From Bacillus sp. ISL-41 (lineage in GTDB: Bacteria > Bacillota > Bacilli > Bacillales > Cytobacillaceae), in contig NZ_JAGGQP010000001.1 of assembly GCF_018613235.1 (NCBI RefSeq), positions 1 to 64,000 of the forward strand: DNA of 64,000 nt. Reading direction: 5' to 3'. Under the pieces are notes generated by a model. That model searched no databases. It was not told the origin of the DNA and worked only from the letters and a program-made list of their open reading frames with translations. This document shows positions 8,455-16,671 of the stretch, one piece after another (the first letter of the stretch is position 1; each line of letters starts with the position of its first letter). The translations under genes were made by a program, and so were the position numbers.

Positions 8455-9531
8455 TCAAAATGATGCCTTTATTTCTTCAGCTTGAGTTACAATATCTCTG
8501 AACAGCTCTTTAACGGTTTGGTTCTTTGCCAGTCCTAGGCTTTGCCCCGACCAAAGAGACATGAACCGGCTGTCATTCCGTGAGGCTGCCGCCTTCCTTA
8601 TTTGAGTGGTCAGTTTATTTTGAACTGGATAATCAGGAATGTGAACCTGACTTTCCTCCATATCTTTGATGAATTGATTCTTGATTCCTCTGGCCCATTT
8701 CCCTGAAAAAGCGCGGGTCAGGACAGTATCTGAATCGGATGCCTGGAGAACCGCTTCTTTGTATACTTTATGGGCACCGCTCTCTTTGCAGGTCAGGAAA
8801 GCTGTTCCCATTTGCACTCCATCTGCCCCCAAACAGAGCGAGGCTATAACCCCTTTTCCATTCATGATCCCTCCTGCAGCAATAACTGGTATTGATACTC
8901 TCTCTGTTATCTGGGGAATCAGCGACATTACTCCTAATAAATGATCTCCGCCATTTTCTGAAAAAGTACCGCGATGCCCGCCCGCTTCACTTCCCTGTCC
9001 GACGACGATATCCATTCCGGCTTTTTCATTCATCTCCGCTTCATTTACACTTGTGGCAGTTCCAACGAGGATAACCCCCTCACTTTTTAACTTTGAGATG
9101 ACTTCTTCCGCAGGAATGCCAAAGGTAAAGGAGCAGACAGTGACTTTTTCTCCGATGATGACGTCCAGCAGCTGAGCGAATTTGACATGATCCTCCAGGG
9201 GATCCGGAAGGACTGGGACTTCTTCCTTTATATACAACTCATCACGAAAAGGCTGGAGCCTGTTGTAGGCCAAGTCGAAATCAAATTTTGAAACTCGAAA
9301 ATCGCCTGGAATAAACACATTCACTCCATATGGCTTGTCCGTCAGCTTCTTGATCTCCCTTATTTGACTCCTCAACTGTCCTGGTTCCATATATCCTGCA
9401 CCGACCATGCCAAGACCGCCAGCGTTTGATACTGATGCCACCAGTTCCGGGGTTGTTACCCCTCCTGCCATTGGTGCTTGTATGATTGGGTATTCAATAT
9501 TCAATAATTCCGTCACCCTGTTATCCCACAT
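8455..9531 (-). CDS. Nitronate monooxygenase / 2-nitropropane dioxygenase-like FMN enzyme
   Basis: A 358-aa TIM-barrel flavoenzyme. It opens with the family signature IEYPIIQAPMAGGVTTPELVASVSNAGGLG, keeps the FMN-phosphate site IPVIAAGGIMNGKGV near 215-230, and has GADGVQMGTAFL and the GSEAGGHRG active-site loop with its His. Members oxidise toxic alkyl nitronates or propionate-3-nitronate using FMN and O2; some are NAD(P)H-quinone reductases. The ATG follows AGGAGGG. It is a single-gene unit between the MITE-like repeat and a cre-bearing upstream region. Confidence 0.85.
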   Translation of the reverse strand: MWDNRVTELLNIEYPIIQAPMAGGVTTPELVASVSNAGGLGMVGAGYMEPGQLRSQIREIKKLTDKPYGVNVFIPGDFRVSKFDFDLAYNRLQPFRDELYIKEEVPVLPDPLEDHVKFAQLLDVIIGEKVTVCSFTFGIPAEEVISKLKSEGVILVGTATSVNEAEMNEKAGMDIVVGQGSEAGGHRGTFSENGGDHLLGVMSLIPQITERVSIPVIAAGGIMNGKGVIASLCLGADGVQMGTAFLTCKESGAHKVYKEAVLQASDSDTVLTRAFSGKWARGIKNQFIKDMEESQVHIPDYPVQNKLTTQIRKAAASRNDSRFMSLWSGQSLGLAKNQTVKELFRDIVTQAEEIKASF

Positions 9532-9592
9532 GTTAAAGAACCCTCCTTTTTTCTTGTTCTTCCATCCAGCCTTAAATCTATGTATTCCAATC

Positions 9593-9606
9593 CGTAAACG
9601 CTTTCA
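9593..9606 (-). promoter_or_regulatory. Candidate cre (CcpA) site
   Basis: CGTAAACGCTTTCA on the plus strand matches cre consensus TGWAANCGNTNWCA at every fixed position except the first. It lies 62 bp upstream of the nitronate monooxygenase start and outside any gene, suggesting catabolite control of that gene. The 304-bp gap here holds nothing else I can identify apart from the asnO terminator. Confidence 0.55.
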
Positions 9607-9806
9607 CTATCATTTCACAAACAAATCCTATGGGCTCATCCCGCTCAGTTCCGCTGCAGCTATCTCTTTTATTTTACAGAATTTTTCGATACATAAAAGC
9701 TAATTTTATCGTTTTATAAAATAGATCATCATTTCATCTGGAAAAAGCCACATATCCGAACAGGGGACGGGCGCATCAGTCAGAGGCCTAAAAATATAAA
9801 AAATTC

Positions 9807-9833
9807 AAGCAAGCCCAATTTTCGGGCTTGCTT
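9807..9833 (-). terminator. Terminator after asnO
   Basis: AAGCAAGCCC (9807-9816) pairs with GGGCTTGCTT (9824-9833). A T-rich run follows on the minus strand (GAATTTTTTATATTTTT). It starts only 3 bp after the asnO stop. The plus strand also has a T-run, which runs into asnO's stop. Confidence 0.8.
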
Positions 9834-9835
9834 TT

Positions 9836-11683
9836 TTAGTCTGCTATATTGATATTGTAGTCCCTGAACCAGATATGAATTTGTGCTAACTGAGCCAACA
9901 GCTGCGGACCTGTCATCAGTTGGCCGAACCATGGCACTTTGAAGGATGCACCCTCGGACTCTATCATTTTTTGCAGTGTGGCCCTGTCGAAGAATTCATG
10001 CAGCGCGCTGTTCGAATCAGCCATAAAATCTGACAGCATCCCCTGCACTGCCTGCGTATATGCCGGGTGGTGAGTCTTCGGGTATGGACTCTTTTTCCGG
10101 TACAAAACTTCATCAGGCAATGTTCCCTCCAATGCTTTGCGCAGGATTCCTTTTTCCCTGTTGCCGTGCATCTTCATTTCCCATGGAATGTTCCAGACAT
10201 ATTCGACAAGGCGGTGGTCGGCGAAAGGCACCCTCACTTCCAGGCTCGCCCCCATGCTCATCCGGTCCTTGCGGTCAAGCAGCGTTGTCATGAACCAGAT
10301 AATATTTAGATAGAATAATTGTCTCCGTTTAGCATCGCTATGATTCTCGCCATCAAGCACTGGAACCTCTGCAATTGTATCGTTGTATTTTGCCATCATA
10401 TATTCTTCGAGACTCAATTTCTTCCGCCAGTGGTCCCTCAGCATGTTTTGACGCTCATTAATCGACCGCATCCACGGGAACCCTGGTCTATTCAAATCTT
10501 CCTCTCTGTGGAACCATGGATAGCCCCCAAAGATTTCGTCTGCACATTCTCCAGAAAGTCCTACTGTAAAATCCTGTTTGATTTCACGGCAGAACCAGAG
10601 GAGCGAGGAGTCGATGTCTGCCATTCCCGGCAGGTCCCGGACATGAACAGCTTCTGTCAGAAAGTCTGCCAGATCATGCTGTGAAATAATACTGTCATGA
10701 TGAATGGTGCCATATGTTTCTGTCATTTTATTGATCCAGAAGGCATCTGCATTTGGCTGGAATTCATTTTCCTTGAAATACTTGTCATTGCCTTCGTAAT
10801 CGATGGAATAGGTATGAAGGCTTCCTTTTCCCTCTGACTTGTAATGGTTAGCAGCAATTGCGGTAATGGCGCTTGAATCCAAGCCCCCTGAGAGAAATGT
10901 GCACAGCGGCACATCTGAAACGAGCTGTCTTGTGACAGCATCCGTGAACAAATCCCGGACCTTTTCAGCTGTTTCTTCAAGGCTATCAGTGTGTTCCTCG
11001 CTCTTCACATTCCAATATCTCCAGATTTTCAGCCCATTTTTTGAAAAAATCAGTCCGTGACCCGGCCGAAGCTCCTTCATGTTCTTAAAGATACCAGCCC
11101 CCGGAGAACGGGATGGCCCAAGCCCAAACACCTCACAAAGTCCTTCCCTGCCTACCTCAGTCTTCACATCTGGATGCGCTAGCAGCGCCTTTTGTTCAGA
11201 AGCAAACATAAGACCAGATGCTGTTTCAAGGAAAAATAACGGCTTCACGCCAAGCCTGTCGCGGCCGATGAACAGCTGTTCCTGCTGGTGATCCCATACA
11301 GCAAAGGCAAAAATCCCATTTAAATGTTCCAGGCAGTTTTCTTTCCATTCCATGAAAGAAGTAAGCAAAACCTCTGTATCAGAATGACCGCTAAAAGAAT
11401 ATCCTTTTAATAGCAGTGCTTTTCTGAGGTCTTCCGTATTATAAAGTTCTCCGTTATAACAAATGGTATAACGGTTATCTCCTTGTGTTCTGGTCATTGG
11501 CTGTTTGCCGCCCTCAGGATCGACAACTACCAGCCTTTTATGACCCAGCCCAGCATGCCCCGAAGTCCATATATTTGTATCGTCGGGACCTCTTTTACTT
11601 AAAGTTTCCGCCATCTTTGCCATGGTCTCACGTTCATGATCCAAATTTTTACGATAATCTACCCAGCCAGTTATTCCACACAT
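9836..11683 (-). CDS. asnO: Asparagine synthase (glutamine-hydrolysing), AsnO/YisO type
   Basis: A 615-aa two-domain enzyme making asparagine from aspartate, glutamine and ATP. I start at the ATG at 11683 (ribosome site AAAGGA) so that Cys2 of MCGITGWVDY becomes the N-terminal nucleophile of the glutaminase domain (1-200). The synthetase domain (about 220-600) has the PP-loop FLSGGLDSSAI and the later SGECADEIFGGYPW and DRMSMGASLEVRVPF signatures. The length matches B. subtilis AsnO (614 aa), whose gene also neighbours yisN. That homologue is linked to sporulation. No T-box leader is visible, the upstream region being only about 190 bp. Confidence 0.92.
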   Translation of the reverse strand: MCGITGWVDYRKNLDHERETMAKMAETLSKRGPDDTNIWTSGHAGLGHKRLVVVDPEGGKQPMTRTQGDNRYTICYNGELYNTEDLRKALLLKGYSFSGHSDTEVLLTSFMEWKENCLEHLNGIFAFAVWDHQQEQLFIGRDRLGVKPLFFLETASGLMFASEQKALLAHPDVKTEVGREGLCEVFGLGPSRSPGAGIFKNMKELRPGHGLIFSKNGLKIWRYWNVKSEEHTDSLEETAEKVRDLFTDAVTRQLVSDVPLCTFLSGGLDSSAITAIAANHYKSEGKGSLHTYSIDYEGNDKYFKENEFQPNADAFWINKMTETYGTIHHDSIISQHDLADFLTEAVHVRDLPGMADIDSSLLWFCREIKQDFTVGLSGECADEIFGGYPWFHREEDLNRPGFPWMRSINERQNMLRDHWRKKLSLEEYMMAKYNDTIAEVPVLDGENHSDAKRRQLFYLNIIWFMTTLLDRKDRMSMGASLEVRVPFADHRLVEYVWNIPWEMKMHGNREKGILRKALEGTLPDEVLYRKKSPYPKTHHPAYTQAVQGMLSDFMADSNSALHEFFDRATLQKMIESEGASFKVPWFGQLMTGPQLLAQLAQIHIWFRDYNINIAD

Positions 11684-11793
11684 TTTTTGATCATTCCTTT
11701 CAGCGGAACTTTTTGATGACAATAAGCACTTTCAGAATATTGACCATTGCTTAAGCATTACTCATCTTATGCAAATACATCTCAACTGGTTAA

Positions 11794-11821
11794 TTGCCTA
11801 TCTTTTAGATTATGTTATAAA
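11794..11821 (+). promoter_or_regulatory. Candidate SigA promoter of yisN
   Basis: TTGCCT (11794-11799), a 16-bp spacer and TATAAA (11816-11821) lie about 55 bp before the yisN start, in the interval divergent from asnO. The fit is moderate, and the short spacer lowers certainty. Confidence 0.35.
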
Positions 11822-11874
11822 TTCGCCAAAATCTGTCTACAAAGAAGGTGAGCGATAATTAACGGAGGATCCAA

Positions 11875-12435
11875 ATGAATCGACAACAACGAAGCAATCT
11901 AATTGAATTCCAGCCCCGGGCATTTAATGCCGGCTCAGTAGAATATATTAATTCACAATGGGTTTTCTTTGATGAAGAAACAGAAGAGGCTGCACTTATC
12001 GATGAATTCATCCATCAAGAGGTTGAAGTGCAGCGAAACAATAAATGGTGCAAGGGTTTTTTGCTGGATAACGGCAGCATTCAGACCGGCAACGAAAAAA
12101 TCACTTTGCAGGATCAGGAAATGATCAGAATCAGGAAACAGCTGATCTATTCGTTCGAGCGTTTGCTTGATGAGCTTAATGATGAAGCGTTTGTCCAATT
12201 TATCAATACATTGAATTCGCTCAATTTTTCAATCTATGATTGCATTTATTGCTATAACCACCTGACCTTCCTTGATCACGAAAAAGGGGTTTCAGGAGTC
12301 AATTTTTTAATTCTTGATAATGAAGAATACATCTGCAGTGTCCAGCACCACTTTGATTACTTTGAAACTCAAAATGACAGATTCGAATTGACCTTGAACA
12401 ACGGGAAACGGACCGTTATCGAGAGGATTTCATAA
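11875..12435 (+). CDS. yisN: YisN-like protein (DUF2777 type)
   Basis: A 186-aa soluble, acidic protein with no signal peptide or membrane segment. The ribosome site is GGAGGATCCAA. A C-terminal segment, residues about 115-135, contains CIYCYNHL, which could be a metal or redox site but lacks partner motifs. I assign it to the YisN/DUF2777 group from its size, sequence feel and position next to asnO, as in B. subtilis. Its function is unknown. A structured repeat begins directly after the stop codon. Confidence 0.65.
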   Translation: MNRQQRSNLIEFQPRAFNAGSVEYINSQWVFFDEETEEAALIDEFIHQEVEVQRNNKWCKGFLLDNGSIQTGNEKITLQDQEMIRIRKQLIYSFERLLDELNDEAFVQFINTLNSLNFSIYDCIYCYNHLTFLDHEKGVSGVNFLILDNEEYICSVQHHFDYFETQNDRFELTLNNGKRTVIERIS

Positions 12436-12436
12436 G

Positions 12437-12556
12437 AAAAGCGCAAGGGCCTTGGTAAGCCCCGACAAGCGTTGGAGGGCTTGACAGTGAAGTCGCTCTT
12501 TGACTTCATTGGCAGGACCGAAACGTCTCGAGGGGCTAGGCGCTGGAGCTAGACAC
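12437..12556 (+). repeat. Structured dispersed repeat, copy 1 (short form)
   Basis: It begins 2 nt after the yisN stop, in the gene's orientation, and shares most positions with 62581-62820. In order it contains a GCGCAAG start, a hairpin around AAGCC and GGCTT, a hairpin TGAAGTC-loop-GACTTCA, and the block ACGTCTCGAGGGGCTAGGCG. It lacks about 120 bp present in the other copy. It probably forms the 3' UTR of yisN mRNA. Confidence 0.7.
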
Positions 12557-12598
12557 TAATCTAAGTGAAAATTTTATACTTTCTCATCCAATAAGCAA

Positions 12599-12624
12599 AG
12601 AGCCCGCACAGTTGTGCAGGCTCT
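12599..12624 (-). terminator. Terminator after the GGDEF/EAL gene
   Basis: AGAGCCCGCACA (12599-12610) pairs with TGTGCAGGCTCT (12613-12624), with one G-T wobble or mismatch. The minus strand continues in TTTGC, a weak U-tract. It lies just past the stop at 12630. Confidence 0.7.
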
Positions 12625-12629
12625 GATTT

Positions 12630-14669
12630 TTATCTTATCGTATATTCCACTTTCTCCATCGTCCTGAATCCTTTTTCAAAGGCCGCAATGTCCATGGGTT
12701 TTTGAATGTAATAGCCTTGTGCGTAATGGCAGTCCAAATCCCTCAAAAGATTCAGCTGTTCATATGTTTCTACGCCCTCTGCGACAATTTTAACGGAAAG
12801 ACCCTGGCCCATAGTGATGATTGCCTTGACGATCGCAATATCAGATGGGTCGTCATGAAGGTTATTGATGAATGATTGATCGATTTTAAGCGTATCAATC
12901 GGCAAATTGCGCAAATAACTTAAAGAGGAATATCCTGTCCCGAAGTCATCAATCGAAACCTTTACCCCAAGTTCCTGTAACGATTTCATAACCGAAATGC
13001 TATAGGCTATATCCTTCAGCATTGCACTCTCTGTCAGTTCCAGGGAAAGGAATACCGGTTCAAGCTGTGAAGTCTCCAAAGCTTTAATCACCTGTCCAAT
13101 AAAAGCATGCTGCTGGAACTGATAGGCGGATACATTTACCGAGATACCGAGATTCGGGAATCCATTCTGCTGCCATTCTTTCGTCTGGACACATGCTGTG
13201 GTCAGCACCCATTCCCCGATTTCCTCAATCAATCCGGTTTCCTCAGCAAGAGGAATGAACTGTGCCGGCGATACCAATCCAAGATGCGGATGCTGCCAGC
13301 GGATAAGTGCTTCTGTACAGGTAATCTCCCCGGATTTCAAGTCCATGAGCGGCTGGTAGCAAAGATGGAATTCATTTTTTTGAAGCGCTTTCCTTAAATA
13401 GCTTTCAAGCTCAAGCCGGACCATTGCCTGATCGTTCATTCCGGTTGAGAAGTAAGTAATTTTATTCCCGCCTTGATTTTTCGAACGGTTCATCGCAATA
13501 TCAGCATTTTTCAGCAATACTTGCTCATCAAGGCCATCCCCCGGAAAGGAACTGATCCCAATGCTGGCCGTGACGATGAACTCTTGGTTCTCGTAAAACA
13601 AGGGCATTGATATAAGATTCTGCAATTCCCTAGCAGTTCTTGTCGTTTGATCGATGCTGACATTCTCTGTCAGCATCAGCGTAAACTTATCGCCGCTGAA
13701 CCTGCCAAGATAAGCTCCTGCCGGTAGTCGATCCTGAATTCTTTCCGCCAGCTCTTTTAACACAATATCGCCGGCATAATGCCCCAGACTGTCATTAATG
13801 ATTTTGAAGCGGTCAATATCAATGACAAGTACGGCAAGCAGTTCTTTTTTATGCCTGGCACGTTGAATCATTTCCTCGAGCTGTTCGGTGAACCTCATCC
13901 TGTTCGGCAATCCCGTATCCTGGTCATAATATGCAAGCTGGATAATCTTTTCCTCTGTTTTTTTCTGGATGGTAATATTCCGGCCAATTCCATACGTTCC
14001 GACACATGTACCATTTATCGTAATCGGAATATTTTTGATCTGAAAAATCTGGGTTTCTCCGCTCTTGATTGGAATTTCGATTGTATAAGTCTGACCGTCT
14101 CCTTTAAGCGCCTGAATGAAATGCATTTTGGCTCGGTGCACATCTTCCTTGTTGATAAAGTCGAGCGCGGACCTGCCGATAAGCTCCTTTTCGCTGTAGC
14201 CAAAGGTTTTCATGAATGCCTGATTAATACTTGTAAAATTGCCTGCCAAATCTGTCGAATAGACAAAATCTCCATTGTTGTCAAACAGCGAACGGTAGTA
14301 TTGCTCGGAAACTTTGAGGCTTTCGTTAAGGTGAAGGATGTCTTGTTGTGAGGTCTCTACAAGGCTGTTCAATGTGTTGATGGTGTACTGATCTTGCAGA
14401 ATAGGATTGAGTTCTTGTTTATCGAAAACAGTAAAAGATACGATACACTGTTTCTCTTCTGTAAAGCAGTCCCCTGCTTCACAATTCAACACAGCAGAAA
14501 CGGGAAGCTGGTTTTTAAGCAGCTGCTCAAGGTGTTGAAGCCTTCTTTTTTCTTTATGACTGTAAAAAATCTGAACCAATAGATTGCGGTGGCCCTTGAA
14601 TGAATTGCCCTCTATAAAGCTATTAAGTTGTCGGTCATTTTCGTAAACGCAGCTTTTTGTCGTAGCCAT
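12630..14669 (-). CDS. PAS-GGDEF-EAL cyclic-di-GMP protein, probable phosphodiesterase
   Basis: A 679-aa cytosolic protein. Residues 1-100 are unassigned, with a Cys pair in NCEAGDCF. A PAS domain (about 110-230) follows, with FGYSEKELIGRSALDFI, then GGDEF (about 245-405) and EAL (about 415-670). The cyclase signature reads SGDKF in place of GGDEF, so cyclase activity is doubtful. The EAL domain keeps TEALIRW, the Asn of NVSAYQF, SLELTES, DDFGTGYSS, LKIDQSFI and AEGVET, so c-di-GMP hydrolysis is expected. I start at the ATG at 14669 after TTGGAG; an in-frame TTG 12 bp upstream is part of that ribosome site. It sits where B. subtilis has wprA. Confidence 0.9.
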   Translation of the reverse strand: MATTKSCVYENDRQLNSFIEGNSFKGHRNLLVQIFYSHKEKRRLQHLEQLLKNQLPVSAVLNCEAGDCFTEEKQCIVSFTVFDKQELNPILQDQYTINTLNSLVETSQQDILHLNESLKVSEQYYRSLFDNNGDFVYSTDLAGNFTSINQAFMKTFGYSEKELIGRSALDFINKEDVHRAKMHFIQALKGDGQTYTIEIPIKSGETQIFQIKNIPITINGTCVGTYGIGRNITIQKKTEEKIIQLAYYDQDTGLPNRMRFTEQLEEMIQRARHKKELLAVLVIDIDRFKIINDSLGHYAGDIVLKELAERIQDRLPAGAYLGRFSGDKFTLMLTENVSIDQTTRTARELQNLISMPLFYENQEFIVTASIGISSFPGDGLDEQVLLKNADIAMNRSKNQGGNKITYFSTGMNDQAMVRLELESYLRKALQKNEFHLCYQPLMDLKSGEITCTEALIRWQHPHLGLVSPAQFIPLAEETGLIEEIGEWVLTTACVQTKEWQQNGFPNLGISVNVSAYQFQQHAFIGQVIKALETSQLEPVFLSLELTESAMLKDIAYSISVMKSLQELGVKVSIDDFGTGYSSLSYLRNLPIDTLKIDQSFINNLHDDPSDIAIVKAIITMGQGLSVKIVAEGVETYEQLNLLRDLDCHYAQGYYIQKPMDIAAFEKGFRTMEKVEYTIR

Positions 14670-14746
14670 TGCATTCTCCAATTAATTATATTTCTCCAAT
14701 ATCCCTATCTCTTAAATTATCACATTTGATAGGGTTAAGATATGAC

Positions 14747-14785
14747 AAAAAAAGAAAAAACTGCCTATAAAGACAGCTTTCTTTC
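14747..14785 (-). terminator. Probable terminator after yisL
   Basis: An imperfect stem around AAGAAAGCTG and CAGTTTTTTCTT (minus strand) is followed by a long T-run across 14746-14760. The U-tract is strong and the stem weak. It lies in the short gap before the GGDEF/EAL gene. Confidence 0.45.
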
Positions 14786-14798
14786 GACAATTTCGATA

Positions 14799-15152
14799 TT
14801 AAAACAAATACGTTCCAAGCGGAAGTGAAAAACCTAGATACAGTACAAGAAGAACTGCGACAATGAATTGAATCCACAATACAGACGCTTTTTCGTTCTT
14901 TTTTGTACGGATTAAGATCATTTCCAGCATTGCGATTACCCACAAGCCTACTGCTGCTTTCAGCACATACATCAGGCCGATATTGATGCTGAAAAGAAGC
15001 CAGAAGCCAGTCAATAGAATCAGCACGTAAAACAATCTAAGGACCATCTGGACAATTTTCGCGCCCTTTTCCTTACCGCTTTTATGTAGACCAAGTGCTA
15101 CAAAGAATAAAACCAAAGCCAAAAACCAGGCTGTCATATGGGCATGGATCAT
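14799..15152 (-). CDS. yisL: YisL family membrane protein (DUF1516)
   Basis: A 117-aa integral membrane protein with four hydrophobic segments (about 5-20, 37-56, 62-83, 93-110) and short charged loops. It matches B. subtilis YisL (118 aa) in size, topology and position beside yisK. The ATG has an AGGAGG Shine-Dalgarno. Function is unknown. It lies 83 bp downstream of yisK on the same strand, so it is probably the last gene of that operon. Confidence 0.8.
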   Translation of the reverse strand: MIHAHMTAWFLALVLFFVALGLHKSGKEKGAKIVQMVLRLFYVLILLTGFWLLFSINIGLMYVLKAAVGLWVIAMLEMILIRTKKNEKASVLWIQFIVAVLLVLYLGFSLPLGTYLF

Positions 15153-15235
15153 GTACCCGTCCTCCTAATAGTAAATTCTAAAATATCATATCATAACGGC
15201 GCCAAAAAAACTAAAATAATCTGGCCAGGCTATGA

Positions 15236-16144
15236 TTAACTCTCCACTTTGTTACGCAATTTTCCAATCCCTTCAACAGTAATTTCAATTGTATCTCCAG
15301 CCTTTAGGAACCTTGGCGGCTTGAAGCCTTTGCCTACGCCTGCTGGTGTTCCGGTAGCAATGATATCTCCTGGCTCTAGGGTCATTCCCTGGGAGAGTAC
15401 TGCAATGATTTCTTCTATCGGGAAAATAAAGTTTTCCGTATTCGAATCCTGCCGCACTTCTCCATTTACTGCTGTTTTTATATCCAGTTTGTTCGGATTT
15501 TCGATTGCGGATTTGTGGACAATCCACGGTCCCATCGGGCATGTGGTATCAAGGCTTTTGCCGATGAAAAACTGTTTATGCTTTGCCTGGAGGTCTCGGG
15601 CAGTCACATCATTCAGAACTGTATAGCCAAACACATAATCCAATGCCTCTTCCCTTTTGATTGCCTTGCCTTTCCTGCCAATGATGACTGCCAGCTCGCC
15701 TTCATAGTCCAATTGCTCTGTCACTTCGCTATGCGTAAGGATAGTCTGATCGTGGGCAATGACGGTTGTAGGTGCCTTCGTAAATACCATGATATGCTCA
15801 GGAATGTCATCCTTGCTTCCCATTTCAATTGCATGCTCAGCGTAATTTTTGCCAACACAGAAAATATTTTTGGACGGGCGTGGAATCGGCGCGAGCAGTT
15901 CCACTGATTCAAGCGGGATATAAATTTCGCTGTCCAGATTGTTCTCGCTTACCCATTGAACAGTTTTTTCTGCTTCTTGATAAAAAATTTCGCCCTGGGT
16001 AATGGCTTCAATCATGTCAGATGGGAAAGCTGATTTACCGCCCATATTTTCATAGGCATCCGCAAGTGGCAGAAGATGACTCCCTTCTGCATTAACTACC
16101 CCGATAGATTGACCCGATCCATTTTTAAAAGTAACAAATTTCAT
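15236..16144 (-). CDS. yisK: YisK, fumarylacetoacetate hydrolase-fold protein (oxaloacetate decarboxylase type)
   Basis: A 302-aa FAH-superfamily enzyme. The catalytic core runs from about residue 95, with NIFCVGKNYAEHAIEMG, the metal ligands in DYEGELAVIIG (Glu-x-Glu) and the later Asp in NDVTARDLQ, then GDIIATGTPAGVG near 275. B. subtilis YisK has the same size, shows oxaloacetate decarboxylase activity and associates with the cell-shape protein Mbl. The start codon overlaps the kinase stop as ATGA, so translation is coupled. The DUF418 gene, the kinase and yisK form one overlapping operon. Confidence 0.85.
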   Translation of the reverse strand: MKFVTFKNGSGQSIGVVNAEGSHLLPLADAYENMGGKSAFPSDMIEAITQGEIFYQEAEKTVQWVSENNLDSEIYIPLESVELLAPIPRPSKNIFCVGKNYAEHAIEMGSKDDIPEHIMVFTKAPTTVIAHDQTILTHSEVTEQLDYEGELAVIIGRKGKAIKREEALDYVFGYTVLNDVTARDLQAKHKQFFIGKSLDTTCPMGPWIVHKSAIENPNKLDIKTAVNGEVRQDSNTENFIFPIEEIIAVLSQGMTLEPGDIIATGTPAGVGKGFKPPRFLKAGDTIEITVEGIGKLRNKVES

Positions 16145-16671
16145 TTGATTATCCCCCTTTTATTGATCAAACCCTCCAGGAATGCTTCTGTTTCACGAGG
16201 ATTTGTTAAATGGTAAATCTCTTTACCCTGAAACTTGAATTCTTCTAATTTAGCCATAATGCCAGGCGCATTTTTGCGCTTGTATTGAGCCACCCACTTG
16301 ATAAAATCCCAATCAAGACTCTCCGGACAGCCTTCATTTATATCCGGCCTTGTCCTGCCGTGGTACATGATTCTTCTTTTGAAAACACCATACAGGCATC
16401 TTGCACTAGAATAATCAAGGAAGATGATGGTGTCAGCTGCTAGTGCCCGCAGATCCATCGTGCTGCCGTAGTTGCCATCCATAATCCATGAATCTTTTTC
16501 GATCACTTCCTTGATAAGTGTTTCCCACTCATCTTTTGCAGTCATTTCCCAGCCTGGTTTCCAGTACAATGCATCAAGATGATACACCTTTATGTTGAGT
16601 ATTTTTCCCAGCTTCCGGGCAAGTGTAGATTTCCCTGCACCTCCGCAACCGATGATGATGATTTTCTCCAT
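16141..16671 (-). CDS. P-loop nucleoside/adenylate kinase-like protein (FlaR/topology-modulation type)
   Basis: A 176-aa cytosolic P-loop protein. Walker A is GCGGAGKST at residues 8-16; a substrate-side motif follows in HLDALYWKPGW and WIMDGNYGSTMDLR, and a basic lid is around RRIMYHGRTRPD. These features define the small kinases often annotated as FlaR or DNA topology modulation protein; their substrate is mostly unknown. The start overlaps the DUF418 stop as TGATG and its stop overlaps the yisK start, so it is tightly coupled to both. Confidence 0.75.
   Translation of the reverse strand: MEKIIIIGCGGAGKSTLARKLGKILNIKVYHLDALYWKPGWEMTAKDEWETLIKEVIEKDSWIMDGNYGSTMDLRALAADTIIFLDYSSARCLYGVFKRRIMYHGRTRPDINEGCPESLDWDFIKWVAQYKRKNAPGIMAKLEEFKFQGKEIYHLTNPRETEAFLEGLINKRGIIK

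Noticed and set aside
11684-11874. T-box leader or SigE promoter for asnO
   Set aside because: No specifier hairpin or T-box core is visible in the short leader. An AATATT -35-like motif exists, but the -10 and spacing fit SigE poorly.
13380-13393. cre-like TTGAAGCGCTTTCC
   Set aside because: It lies within the coding region of the GGDEF/EAL gene, far from any promoter.
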